A stretch of DNA of 64,000 nucleotides from Flavobacterium sp. IMCC34852. GTDB lineage: Bacteria > Bacteroidota > Bacteroidia > Flavobacteriales > Flavobacteriaceae. The notes under the pieces are model-generated. The model had not been told where the DNA came from. It made no database searches and worked only from the letters and a program-made list of their open reading frames with translations. A program made the position numbers and the translations under genes. Location of the stretch: assembly GCF_030643905.1 (NCBI RefSeq), contig NZ_CP121446.1, forward strand, positions 62,001-126,000, read 5' to 3'. Of this stretch, positions 18,432 through 27,058 are shown piece by piece. The stretch's first letter is position 1; each line of letters begins with the position of its first letter.

Positions 18432-18458
18432 AAAACCCCGAGATTTCGGGGTTTTTTT
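18432..18458. terminator. Bidirectional terminator between the response regulator and dnaG
   Basis: GC-rich stem CCCCGA / TCGGGG flanked by A and T runs. It extends to the dnaG stop codon and can serve both convergent genes. Confidence 0.9.
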
Positions 18459-20448
18459 ATAAGTATGTAGAACGTATTCTGCCTATTTTGTTGGTCAAAG
18501 TGACTTTTAATTTATTGTAATCATTAATCATTACTTTGATTTCCTCTAAGTCACTATTCTCTTCTTCTGCGGAGAAACTGTTCATTAAATCAACAATCAA
18601 TTTATTAATCAGATATTCACGTAAAGAAATTAAAGTTTCGGTAACTAAATTTGTAAGTACTTCTTCAGAATCTTTTTCTTTTACAAAAACCTGCTTTTTT
18701 TCCAACCAACCCGCTAATGTATAACGTTCATTTTCCATTATTAAATTTGAAATGAAACTTGAGTGTTCCTCTTCTAAAGTATTCATGTAATTCACTATTT
18801 CAAAACTTGGATTATTGACATAATTATGAATCAAATCATTATATATTTCCTGAAATAATGGATTAGTGAAGCTTATTTCATCTTCTTGAAGACTCAAAAA
18901 AATACGTTCGGAAATTTTACACTTTATTTTCTCTTTGACTTCAATTTCATTGCCCTCTTCATCAAAATTGACATAGATATTTTCAAAATCTGTTTCTAAA
19001 TTCCCATACAGAACCAATATATTTATAATACTGATTTCAAGATTTGATAAAATATCTAGTTTCTCTCTGGCTACTTGAACATCATTCTTAACAACCTCAA
19101 AAGCCTTTTGTTCGGTCTTAAGTTTCTTTCCGGCTTCCGAAATGTCTTTTTGCACCAATTGCGCTAAAGTATTCAGCAAAACCTGCTCCGAAATATCCAT
19201 GATACGGGCGGTTTCTTGGATATAAATTTCTCTTTTGATTCGGTCCGGAATTTTGGAAATACTCACGACCATATCGCGAATCAAATCAGCCTTTTTTATC
19301 GGATCATTTTTGGCTTCATCCATCAAAAGTGAAGCTTTGAACTGAATAAAATCTTTAGCGTTGTTTTCTAAATAGTGGACTAAATCCTCATAAGAATTTT
19401 TTCTGGCGAAACTGTCCGGATCATCACCATCGGGGAAAGTACAAACCTTCACATTCATCCCTTCTTCCAAAATCAAATCGATTCCGCGCACAGAAGCTCT
19501 CAATCCGGCCGCATCACCATCAAAAAGCACAGTGATATTTTTAGTCAAACGATTGATTAATCGGATCTGATCGGGCGTTAAAGCCGTTCCGGATGACGCT
19601 ACTACATTTTCAACACCGGCATGGTGCAACTGAATAACATCAGTATAACCTTCGACTAAATAACAGTTGTTCTGTTTAGCAATGGCTTGTTTAGCGTGGA
19701 AAATCCCATACAAAACTTTACTCTTATGGTAAATGTCGCTTTCGGGTGAATTAAGGTATTTGGCTGCTTTTTTATCATTAGTCAAAATCCTACCGCCGAA
19801 ACCTAAGTTTCTTCCGGACAAACTTTGAATCGGGAACATGACTCTGCCTTTGAAACGGTCGAAATGCTTTCCGTCTTCACGAGTAATGGTTAATCCGACT
19901 TTTTCCAAGAATTCTAATTGGTAACCTTTGGCCAAAGCTTCTTTGGTAAAGGCATCCCAAGACTCGGGCGAATAACCCAAACCAAATTTGGCAATCGTTT
20001 CATTGGTAAAACCTCTTTCTTTGAAATAAGATAAACCTATAGCTTTCCCTTCTTCGGTATTTAAAAGAGTGTCGTGAAAATAGCTTTTGGCAAATTCCGA
20101 CACCAAATACATACTTTCTTTTTCGTTGGCTTCGATTTTATCTTCTTGAGAAACTTCGGTTTCTTCAATTTCGATATTGTACTTGTTGGCCAAATAACGA
20201 ATCGCTTCCGGATAGGTAAAATGCTCGTGTTCCATCAAAAAAGTCACTACACTTCCCCCTTTTCCCGAACTGAAATCTTTCCAAATTTGTTTTACCGGTG
20301 ACACCATAAAGGAAGGCGAGCGTTCATCCGAAAAAGGACTCAAGCCTTTAAAATTACTTCCGGCACGTTTGAGCTGAACGAAATCACCGATGACTTCTTC
20401 CACACGTGCGGTTTCAAATACTTTATCTATGGTTTCGCGGGTAATCAA
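18457..20448 (-). CDS. dnaG: DNA primase DnaG with a degenerate zinc-binding domain
   Basis: Primase that makes RNA primers for DNA replication. It has 663 residues: N-terminal CHC2-type domain (1-100), TOPRIM catalytic core (EGYTDVIQLHHAG and FDGDAAGLRAS give the acidic metal site) and a C-terminal DnaB-interaction part. In the zinc domain, the ligands expected as Cys, His, Cys, Cys are Ser37, Ser40, Asp58 and Ser61 (GLSPFSDERSPSF and IWKDFSSGKGG), so no zinc site of the usual type can form. The rest of that domain is well conserved, which argues against decay. I recall similar substitutions in other flavobacterial DnaG proteins. Confidence 0.96.
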   Translation of the reverse strand: MITRETIDKVFETARVEEVIGDFVQLKRAGSNFKGLSPFSDERSPSFMVSPVKQIWKDFSSGKGGSVVTFLMEHEHFTYPEAIRYLANKYNIEIEETEVSQEDKIEANEKESMYLVSEFAKSYFHDTLLNTEEGKAIGLSYFKERGFTNETIAKFGLGYSPESWDAFTKEALAKGYQLEFLEKVGLTITREDGKHFDRFKGRVMFPIQSLSGRNLGFGGRILTNDKKAAKYLNSPESDIYHKSKVLYGIFHAKQAIAKQNNCYLVEGYTDVIQLHHAGVENVVASSGTALTPDQIRLINRLTKNITVLFDGDAAGLRASVRGIDLILEEGMNVKVCTFPDGDDPDSFARKNSYEDLVHYLENNAKDFIQFKASLLMDEAKNDPIKKADLIRDMVVSISKIPDRIKREIYIQETARIMDISEQVLLNTLAQLVQKDISEAGKKLKTEQKAFEVVKNDVQVAREKLDILSNLEISIINILVLYGNLETDFENIYVNFDEEGNEIEVKEKIKCKISERIFLSLQEDEISFTNPLFQEIYNDLIHNYVNNPSFEIVNYMNTLEEEHSSFISNLIMENERYTLAGWLEKKQVFVKEKDSEEVLTNLVTETLISLREYLINKLIVDLMNSFSAEEENSDLEEIKVMINDYNKLKVTLTNKIGRIRSTYL

Positions 20449-20451
20449 AAT

Positions 20452-20477
20452 AGATTGTTAGATTGTTAGATTGTTAG
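20452..20477. repeat. Three 8-nt tandem units upstream of dnaG
   Basis: GATTGTTA is repeated three times in a row immediately upstream of the dnaG start. It could alter dnaG translation or promoter spacing by copy number change, but this is conjecture. Confidence 0.7.
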
Positions 20478-20520
20478 AAACTTAAAAAAAATCAAAGAGG
20501 GTAAATTTACACATTCAGAA

Positions 20521-20542
20521 TTTAAAATTTAAAATTTAAAAT
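20521..20542. repeat. Three 7-nt TTTAAAA units
   Basis: TTTAAAA occurs three times in tandem between dnaG and the outer-membrane protein gene. It has the same 7-nt period as the arrays at 5879 and 26280. Confidence 0.6.
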
Positions 20543-20577
20543 AAAAAAAGATGCTCCATTGCTGAAACATCTTTTCA
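20543..20577 (-). terminator. Terminator for the outer-membrane protein gene
   Basis: Stem AAAGATG / CATCTTT with a 14-nt loop, followed on the minus strand by a T run. It lies 26 nt after the gene ending at 20603. Confidence 0.75.
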
Positions 20578-20602
20578 AAGTATAAACTAACCTAATCAAT
20601 TT

Positions 20603-21658
20603 TTAATTAAAGTCGAAACGAACTCCTAATGAAATATTATTTTGCTTGATAGCATTGTCTTTGAACAACGGATTCAAATCGTATTTCAAATACAAACTGG
20701 TTTCTCCGTAACCAATATAAGTACTCACGCCGTAGATAAAATCATTGGCATTAAAATCGCCTTTTTCTTTTACGGAAACATCATTTCCGTCTAATTCATA
20801 ACACAATTTTTGTTTCGATTTTACTCTTAATCCCGCATAACCACCAATTCCGAAACGAACGCTTTCATGGGTTCTGAAGATTTTCTTTCCGTCTTTATCT
20901 TTTGCTTTGGTGAAATCAAATTCTAAGTGCATTGGTACCGTTAGGTAAACATTTCTGAAACGAGAATCTTTTAAATTTACCGGACTGGTTTCTAAATTGG
21001 TTTGGTTGCCATTGACTACAAACAGGCGATTGTCTGTTGGACGCAAGTTGTTGTACATTAAAGACAGTCCGTATTTTAAATGCAATAAATTGTCGTTTTT
21101 GAAAAGGCGTGTATTCGATGTAAAACCCCATTCGTAAAAGTGAGAACCCCAATATCTGTAGTCGGAATTAGCGGCGCTTCCGTCTGTCACTAAATTATTG
21201 ACACCGGCTGCAAAAACAAACTGCGATGTAGTTCTTCTTTCCCCTCTGCTTTTTCGAATAGAATCATTATTAGTCCAATTCCATTTAACCGTAACCTTAT
21301 CTTTTCCGTCCGTGATTTTTCCGGCTACTTTTTGGTTGACCAATTCTTTTAACTCTTCCTGAGCAGCGCCAACTCTAGTTTCAATATTTTTGGAACGGAT
21401 TTCAGCAAATTGTAATTTCTTTTCGTCGGCTTGCTCTTTGGTAATGGTTCCGGCTTCTAATTCTTTGTTCACCGATTCAATTTCGGCCTTTAAAGCTGCT
21501 TTTTCTTCTTTGGTTATAGCGTCAATTTTATTGGCAATAAGTTTTACTCTTAATTCAAAACTGGTCTCTTGAACGTCCACTTTTAAAGTGCCTTGCGCAA
21601 CTGCTTTAGTTACTATCATACTCAGGGCTAATGAGGCATAAATGATAAAATTCTTCAT
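20603..21658 (-). CDS. Outer-membrane beta-barrel protein with an N-terminal coiled coil
   Basis: Unrecognised 351-residue exported protein. It has a signal peptide (about 1-22, ending AVAQ) and then a long charged helical segment (about 40-112) rich in E and K, probably coiled coil. The C-terminal half has alternating hydrophobic and aromatic strands ending in a typical barrel terminus (ISLGVRFDFN). It probably sits in the outer membrane with the helix in the periplasm. It lies 80 nt downstream of the anti-sigma-like gene and is probably part of that sigma factor's regulon or operon. I do not know its function. Confidence 0.8.
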   Translation of the reverse strand: MKNFIIYASLALSMIVTKAVAQGTLKVDVQETSFELRVKLIANKIDAITKEEKAALKAEIESVNKELEAGTITKEQADEKKLQFAEIRSKNIETRVGAAQEELKELVNQKVAGKITDGKDKVTVKWNWTNNDSIRKSRGERRTTSQFVFAAGVNNLVTDGSAANSDYRYWGSHFYEWGFTSNTRLFKNDNLLHLKYGLSLMYNNLRPTDNRLFVVNGNQTNLETSPVNLKDSRFRNVYLTVPMHLEFDFTKAKDKDGKKIFRTHESVRFGIGGYAGLRVKSKQKLCYELDGNDVSVKEKGDFNANDFIYGVSTYIGYGETSLYLKYDLNPLFKDNAIKQNNISLGVRFDFN

Positions 21659-21738
21659 GATGTTTGTGATTTAAATTGTGATTAATGATTGTTAAATTTT
21701 AAGGGCAATGTTCAATTATTATTTGATATTGTTGTCAC

Positions 21739-22536
21739 TTATTCGTTATTTCTATTGGCCAAGGCCACTTTAACTTCTTGGTAATTTTTGTTGATTTTTT
21801 GAAGCATTTTTTCTCTGAAGGAATATTCCACTTCACCGTCTACTTGAGAAAGTAAGCTTTTGGCATCTACTTTAATATTTGATTTAGAATCCGTTGATTG
21901 TTTGCTAGATTTGTCTAAATCAGCCAGTAACAGTTCATCTGTTTTGAAGTTGCCTTCCGGTTTAATAAAAACCTTTTTGGTATTATCAACTTTGATGTAA
22001 ATATCCTTTTTGTCTTGAATTTTCGGCAGGTCTTTTATCGCGATATCAGACGGATTTTGGAACTCAATAGGCTTGTCTTTGATGATTTGATTTTGATTGG
22101 CATTTACTTTTTGATTAACTGTTGCATTTTGATTGTTTTGCTTTTTGTTGATGATTGAACCTCCTTGATTATTGTTGATTGATTGTTGATTTTCTGATGT
22201 CGCAACCGCTTCGTATTGTATTGGTGCTTCTACGATTGGATTTTGATTTTTCTCTGTTGCGTTTTGAACTGTGTCAATTTTAGTCTCTGTTCCAACTACA
22301 GTATTTATGTTGTTAATTTCTGTTCCATTTTGATTGAACAAAAACAAACCAAGTGTTACGAAAACCAAAATGCTGGCAGCAATAAACAAAAAGCCAAAAG
22401 GTTTTTTTGTTTTTTTTTCTTCAGCTACCGAAAGCATAGCATCCAATCGGTCCCAAGCTTGGGATGATGGCTGAATCTCTCTGGCATTCAACTTTTCTCT
22501 GAACTGTTTTTCTATTTTATTCGGTTCCATTTTCAT
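21739..22536 (-). CDS. Membrane-anchored protein encoded with an ECF sigma factor (probable anti-sigma factor)
   Basis: It has 265 residues. A cytoplasmic N-terminus (about 1-45) contains PSSQAWDRLDAML, a motif common in flavobacterial proteins that follow ECF sigma genes. One membrane helix lies at about 47-66 (FGFLFIAASILVFVTLGLFLF). A long low-complexity periplasmic part rich in N, Q and K follows. Its start overlaps the sigma gene by 20 nt, so the two are coupled. The anti-sigma role is inferred from context and topology; there is no zinc-binding anti-sigma motif. Translation may begin at the second ATG two codons in. Confidence 0.8.
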   Translation of the reverse strand: MKMEPNKIEKQFREKLNAREIQPSSQAWDRLDAMLSVAEEKKTKKPFGFLFIAASILVFVTLGLFLFNQNGTEINNINTVVGTETKIDTVQNATEKNQNPIVEAPIQYEAVATSENQQSINNNQGGSIINKKQNNQNATVNQKVNANQNQIIKDKPIEFQNPSDIAIKDLPKIQDKKDIYIKVDNTKKVFIKPEGNFKTDELLLADLDKSSKQSTDSKSNIKVDAKSLLSQVDGEVEYSFREKMLQKINKNYQEVKVALANRNNE

Positions 22537-23077
22537 AATTTTTTAATTTGGTAACATTCTCCTGCAACATTTTTCGAGCGTGTGATAATTGTGATTTTGA
22601 AGTGCCTTCACTGATGCCTAGCATCGTGGCGATTTCGTGATGTTTAAATCCTTCTATCGCATATAAATTGAAAATCATTTTGTAGCCATCGGGCAAACTG
22701 TCAATCAAAAACTGTATGTCTTCCACTGAAAATTGACTTTCAATATTATTATGTCTTTCTTCAAAATACGTTTCGTCTTCAATGAACTTTACTTTTTTCT
22801 GAACTCTGATAAACGAAATGCATTCGTTAATCATTACTCTTCTGATCCAACCTTCAAAACTGCCTTTGTGTTCAAAATTTTTCAGATTGGTAAACACTTT
22901 CATAAAAGCGGTAATCATAATGTCTTCCGCTTGGTGTACATCTTTTATATACTGACGGCAAACACTCAACATTTTCGGAGCATATTTGGAATAAATCTGA
23001 TGCTGAGCATGGCGATTGTTTTCGATGGCCAACTCGATTAATTCTTTTTCCTCTTTATGTAAGTTGATTACTTTCAA
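22517..23077 (-). CDS. ECF-family RNA polymerase sigma factor
   Basis: Sigma-70 family group 4 factor of 186 residues. Region 2 spans about 25-95 (YSKYAPKMLSVCRQYIKDV, then the DIMITAFMKVF segment, and GWIRRVMINECISF). Region 4 covers about 125-175, with the helix-turn-helix GFKHHEIATMLGISEGTSKS. There is no extra domain. It is the first gene of a three-gene set with the membrane protein and probably the outer-membrane protein downstream. The environmental signal cannot be told from sequence. Confidence 0.93.
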   Translation of the reverse strand: MKVINLHKEEKELIELAIENNRHAQHQIYSKYAPKMLSVCRQYIKDVHQAEDIMITAFMKVFTNLKNFEHKGSFEGWIRRVMINECISFIRVQKKVKFIEDETYFEERHNNIESQFSVEDIQFLIDSLPDGYKMIFNLYAIEGFKHHEIATMLGISEGTSKSQLSHARKMLQENVTKLKNYENGTE

Positions 23078-23227
23078 AACTATTGGTTAGTGTTTCTATT
23101 GGCATAGACGAGCGTCGTCGAAAAATGGTTGCATGATGATTTGAAAAAAAATCAATTTGAATATAAAAAAAGTAGAAAACATCAATAAAATCAATGCTTT
23201 ACAGCAGAAAATATTTTTGAAAAAAAA

Positions 23228-24208
23228 TTATTTTTTTCTTTCAATAACATAATTTACCATTAGCGAAAGAGCATCTCTGAATTCAGATTGGGGAAAATTG
23301 GAGAGTATTTCAAGGGCTTCTTGTTGAAATTGCATCATTTTTTGTTCGGCATATTGTAAACCGTTTTTGTCTTTGACAAATTGGATGACTTCCTTAACGC
23401 GTTTTTTGTCTTTGTTGTGGTTTTTAATTGAATTGATACACCAACTTTTTTCTTTATCGGAACAATTGTTCAAAGCATGAATCAATGGTAAAGTCATTTT
23501 TTGTTCTTTGATGTCGATACCTGTTGGCTTACCAATCGCATCATCAGTATAATCGAATAAGTCATCTTTGATTTGAAAAGCCATTCCGATGAGTTCGCCA
23601 AATTTCCGCATGGCTTCTACTTGATCCTCATCTTCAGAAACCGATTTAGCACCAAGAGCACAACATGAAGCAATTAAGGTTGCTGTTTTTTTTCGGATTA
23701 TTTCGTAATAAACGTCTTCTACTATATCTAATCTTCTGGCTTTTTCTATTTGGAGTAATTCGCCTTCACTCATTTCGCGCACAGCGACAGAGATTATTCT
23801 GAGCAAATCAAAATCGCCATGATCTATGGAAAGTAATAATCCTTTAGACAATAAATAATCACCCACCAAAACTGCGATTTTGTTTTTCCACAAAGCATTA
23901 ATGGAGAAAAATCCGCGGCGGCGATTGCTGTCATCTACCACATCATCATGAACCAAAGTTGCTGTGTGAATCAATTCGATTACTGAAGCTCCGCGATAAG
24001 TTCTTTCATTAACCTCACCTTTTTCAGAAAGCATTTTGGCCACCAAAAAAACAAACATCGGTCGCATTTGCTTTCCTTTTCGGTTGACAATATAATAAGT
24101 AATTCGGTTTAAAAGCGCCACTTTAGAAGTCATCGATTCGTAGAACTTTTTCTCGAAAAGTTCCATTTCATTCTGAATAGGCTTTTTTATTTGCGAAGTA
24201 ATATTCAT
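23228..24208 (-). CDS. Trans-polyprenyl diphosphate synthase
   Basis: Prenyl elongating enzyme of 326 residues from the start at 24208 (MNITSQIKKP). Both aspartate-rich metal motifs are present: LVHDDVVDDSNRRRG (first) and FQIKDDLFDYTD (second). Small side chains before the first motif (VIELIHTAT) suggest a long product, so it probably makes the isoprenoid tail of menaquinone, as octaprenyl or solanesyl-type synthases do. An in-frame ATG at 24241 would add 11 residues but overlaps the -7 box at 24239-24246, so I reject it. No paralogue is nearby. Confidence 0.93.
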   Translation of the reverse strand: MNITSQIKKPIQNEMELFEKKFYESMTSKVALLNRITYYIVNRKGKQMRPMFVFLVAKMLSEKGEVNERTYRGASVIELIHTATLVHDDVVDDSNRRRGFFSINALWKNKIAVLVGDYLLSKGLLLSIDHGDFDLLRIISVAVREMSEGELLQIEKARRLDIVEDVYYEIIRKKTATLIASCCALGAKSVSEDEDQVEAMRKFGELIGMAFQIKDDLFDYTDDAIGKPTGIDIKEQKMTLPLIHALNNCSDKEKSWCINSIKNHNKDKKRVKEVIQFVKDKNGLQYAEQKMMQFQQEALEILSNFPQSEFRDALSLMVNYVIERKK

Positions 24209-24238
24209 TAAAATAACAACCGAATAGCATCGGGCTTT

Positions 24239-24246
24239 CAAAGATA
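24239..24246 (-). promoter_or_regulatory. Probable -7 box of the polyprenyl synthase gene
   Basis: On the minus strand it reads TATCTTTG, matching TAnnTTTG, about 30 nt before the start at 24208. No well-spaced -33 motif was found. Confidence 0.5.
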
Positions 24247-24338
24247 CAATAATGAAAGCGTTTGAAAAAAATATTTACTTTTGATTAAACCTTTTTTGCA
24301 TTTAATATTCAAACATGAGAACCAAAAAAATAAAAGAT

Positions 24339-25172
24339 ATGAAAATTAAAAACCTTATGTTAGGAGCAACATTATCTATGTTCATCCTAAGTTGCAGTAA
24401 AGATGACAACAATAGTACTTCAACCGATTTAAACGAAGCTCAAGTTAGTGCCAAAATTGATATGGCCACTGAAGATGTAGCCAAAATTGCCGAAGACCAA
24501 TACGCACTTCAAGCCAATCCCGGAGCCGGAAGAAGTAGTGAATATGACGTCCAAGCACTTCCCCCTTGTGCCACTGTTGATATCCAATTAACCGCTACTA
24601 CTTGGACCAGAACCGTAACTTTTGACAACTGTACTTTACCCAACGGAAATGTTATAGACGGAACGATTATCGTAAGCGGAAGTTTGAATTTTGACACCCC
24701 ATCGCACACTATTAGTTACAGTTTTGTTGATTTTCATCACAACAACATCTTGATAGAAGGCAACAGAACCATAGTGAGAAGCTTACAAAGTACTACTACC
24801 TTAGCGGCGGTTCATCCGGTAGCCAATATGTCGATTGATATGACGGTAACTTTCCCTAACGGAAACGTTTACCACAGAGAAGGTAACAGAGTAAGAGAAA
24901 TGATTGAAGGATTTGGTACTCCAATGGTTTGGGCTGATAATGTGTTTTCAATTTCAGGAAGTTGGACTACTACTTTCCCAGCCGGAACCAGAACTTCAAC
25001 CATCACAACGCCATTAAGAGTAGAGGCCGATTGCCCACATATTGTTAGCGGAGTGGTAAATACTGTTGGAACCAACAATACAGCAACTTTAGATTACGGA
25101 AACGGTGACTGTGACAACCAAGCCACCTTAACAGTTAATGGCAATACCACAACCATCACTCTAGGAAATTAA
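24339..25172 (+). CDS. Lipoprotein of unknown function
   Basis: Exported lipoprotein, about 277 residues from the ATG at 24339 (MKIKNLML). An in-frame ATG 24 nt upstream is also possible. The signal peptide ends in the lipobox FILSC, then SKDDNNST; this Ser-Lys-Asp-Asp start is typical of flavobacterial outer-membrane or surface lipoproteins. The rest is predicted beta-rich with many T, N and V residues (TWTRTVTFDNCTLPNG and a similar later repeat), and the few Cys could form disulphides. No catalytic motif is seen. A TACTTTTG -7 box lies at 24276-24283 and a strong terminator follows. Confidence 0.8.
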   Translation: MKIKNLMLGATLSMFILSCSKDDNNSTSTDLNEAQVSAKIDMATEDVAKIAEDQYALQANPGAGRSSEYDVQALPPCATVDIQLTATTWTRTVTFDNCTLPNGNVIDGTIIVSGSLNFDTPSHTISYSFVDFHHNNILIEGNRTIVRSLQSTTTLAAVHPVANMSIDMTVTFPNGNVYHREGNRVREMIEGFGTPMVWADNVFSISGSWTTTFPAGTRTSTITTPLRVEADCPHIVSGVVNTVGTNNTATLDYGNGDCDNQATLTVNGNTTTITLGN

Positions 25173-25201
25173 TTTTATTTAAACTTAGTTATAGAAAGAA
25201 G

Positions 25202-25229
25202 AAGCTCCCAAATTTGGGAGCTTTTTTTT
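25202..25229. terminator. Bidirectional terminator between the lipoprotein gene and rlmN
   Basis: Perfect long stem AAGCTCCCA / TGGGAGCTT around a short AT loop, with a T run to about 25229 that reaches the rlmN stop codon. It serves both convergent genes. Confidence 0.9.
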
Positions 25230-26268
25230 ATGATTTATTAGCCAATTGACCACAAGCGGCATCAATGTCTTTTCCGCGACTGCGACGTACTTTGGCTACA
25301 ATATCATATTTGCTCAAAGCTTTGATATAATTATCAATCGCTTCGTCTGAGGCTTGTTGGAATTCCCCATCATCAATAGGGTTGTATTCAATTAAATTGA
25401 CTTTACACGGAACATATTTACAAAATTTCACAAGAGCATCTATAGAAGCTTTATCATCGTTGATACCTTTCCAAACGACATATTCATAGGTAACTTTGCT
25501 TTTTGTTTTTTGGTACCAATACTGCAAAGCTTCTTTCAATTCGGGCAATTGGAAATTTTTAGTGAAAGGCATAATGCGATTTCGGGTTTCTTCTATAGCT
25601 GAATGCAATGAAACCGCCAATTTAAACTTGACCTCATCATCCGCCATTTTTTTAATCATTTTAGAAACGCCCGATGTGGAAACCGTAATGCGCTTTGGCG
25701 ACATCCCTAAACCTTCTTCAGAGGTAATCATGTCAATGGCTTTCATCACGTTGTTATAATTCATCAACGGTTCGCCCATACCCATAAAAACGATATTCGA
25801 TAACGGACGATTGTAATACAACCGGCTTTCTCGGTCAATCGCCACTACTTGGTCATAAATTTCTCCCGGCTCCAGATTTCGCATTCGTTTCAAACGTGCC
25901 GTGGCGCAAAAATTACAATCCAAACTACAACCCACTTGGCTCGAAACACAAGCGGTTGTTCTGGTTTCTGTGGGAATCAAAACACTTTCCACAATTAAAC
26001 CATCGTGTAAACGAACGGCGTTTTTGACCGTTCCGTCTTCACTGCGTTGCATGGTATCGACTTTGATATGGTTGATAACGAAGTTATTTTCGAGCATCGC
26101 ACGGGTTTCTTTAGACACATTGGTCATGTCTTCAAAACTATGGGATGCTTTGTTCCATAGCCATTCATAGACTTGATTGCCGCGAAACGCTTTATCGCCA
26201 TTGGCTACAAAAAAATCGCGCAATTGGGCTTTAGTCAAACTTCGGATGTCTTTTTTCTCGATTTCCAT
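25228..26268 (-). CDS. rlmN: Dual-specificity 23S rRNA A2503 / tRNA A37 C2-methyltransferase RlmN
   Basis: Radical SAM enzyme that methylates C2 of adenine in 23S rRNA and some tRNAs. It has 346 residues. The iron-sulphur motif CSLDCNFC gives CxxxCxxC. The resolving or methyl-transfer Cys near the C-terminus is Cys339 (DAACGQL). The N-terminal accessory helices (RDFFVANGDKAFRGNQVYEW) match RlmN rather than the antibiotic-resistance relative Cfr. A GEPLMN motif is present. Nothing is unusual. Confidence 0.97.
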   Translation of the reverse strand: MEIEKKDIRSLTKAQLRDFFVANGDKAFRGNQVYEWLWNKASHSFEDMTNVSKETRAMLENNFVINHIKVDTMQRSEDGTVKNAVRLHDGLIVESVLIPTETRTTACVSSQVGCSLDCNFCATARLKRMRNLEPGEIYDQVVAIDRESRLYYNRPLSNIVFMGMGEPLMNYNNVMKAIDMITSEEGLGMSPKRITVSTSGVSKMIKKMADDEVKFKLAVSLHSAIEETRNRIMPFTKNFQLPELKEALQYWYQKTKSKVTYEYVVWKGINDDKASIDALVKFCKYVPCKVNLIEYNPIDDGEFQQASDEAIDNYIKALSKYDIVAKVRRSRGKDIDAACGQLANKS

Positions 26269-26279
26269 GGCGCAAATTT

Positions 26280-26312
26280 AGTAATTAGTAATTAGTGATT
26301 AGTAATTAGTAG
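26280..26312. repeat. Heptamer tandem array upstream of rlmN
   Basis: Four 7-nt units, AGTAATT, AGTAATT, AGTGATT and AGTAATT, followed by AGTAG. It lies in the 132-nt gap between the divergent rlmN and O-methyltransferase genes. Confidence 0.8.
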
Positions 26313-26355
26313 CTATAATCTATAATAAACTGCAGTTTTGATATGCCTTTATAGT

Positions 26356-26386
26356 TTTGACAACGACATATAATTAGATAACTTTG
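26356..26386 (+). promoter_or_regulatory. Promoter of the O-methyltransferase gene
   Basis: TTTG at 26356-26359, a 19-nt spacer, and TAACTTTG at 26379-26386. This is a full match to the Bacteroidota -33/-7 arrangement. The start codon follows 14 nt later, so the 5' leader is very short. Confidence 0.75.
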
Positions 26387-26400
26387 TAAAAAACAAAACC

Positions 26401-27042
26401 ATGCATTTCCTTTCAGACGAATTAGAAGATTATGTTGCCTTACACTCAGAAAACGAACCTGAATTATTGGCACAACTGAACAAAGAAACCTATCAAAAAA
26501 TTCTGCAACCTCGCATGTTGAGCGGTCATTTTCAAGGCAGAGTTTTGAGTATGTTGTCAAAGATTATTCATCCGAAGAATGTATTGGAAATTGGCACTTA
26601 TACCGGTTATGCCACTTTGTGCATGGCAGAAGGTTTAGCTGAAAACGGTGCCATTGACACCATTGATGTAAACGAAGAATTAGTTGATTTCCAACGTAAA
26701 TATTTTGACCGAAGTGATTGGGGAAATCAAATCATACAACATCTGGGCAGTGCAATTGATATTATCCCGACTTTAAATAAAAAATACGATTTGGTTTTCA
26801 TTGATGCCGATAAGGACAATTATATCAACTATTTTCATTTGGTAGTACCCATCATGAATAAAGGCGGCATTATCTTATCAGACAATGTGTTGTGGAGCGG
26901 AAAAGTTTTAGAAGAAGTGAAACCCAATGATAAAACCACTAAACTTATCATGGAATACAATGAATTATTGAAAAACGATTCGAGAGTAGAAACAGTTTTA
27001 TTGCCTATTCGTGACGGTTTGACCGTTTCGAGAATTAAATAA
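26401..27042 (+). CDS. Class I SAM-dependent O-methyltransferase (caffeoyl-CoA OMT-like family)
   Basis: Cytoplasmic methyltransferase of 213 residues. The SAM-binding motif I is VLEIGTYTGYATLCMAEGL, followed by IDTIDVNEE (motif II acid). The metal-binding segment is VFIDADKDNYINYF and LSDNVLWSGKV, which fits the cation-dependent O-methyltransferase family. The natural substrate is unknown; bacterial members often act on catechol-like phenolics. It is a single gene with its own promoter, convergent with PAP2. Confidence 0.92.
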   Translation: MHFLSDELEDYVALHSENEPELLAQLNKETYQKILQPRMLSGHFQGRVLSMLSKIIHPKNVLEIGTYTGYATLCMAEGLAENGAIDTIDVNEELVDFQRKYFDRSDWGNQIIQHLGSAIDIIPTLNKKYDLVFIDADKDNYINYFHLVVPIMNKGGIILSDNVLWSGKVLEEVKPNDKTTKLIMEYNELLKNDSRVETVLLPIRDGLTVSRIK

Positions 27043-27058
27043 AAGTACACAGTTAAAA

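Noticed and set aside
25228..26268. rlmN as a cfr-type resistance gene
   Set aside because: The N-terminal region and context match the housekeeping RlmN; no mobile element is close.
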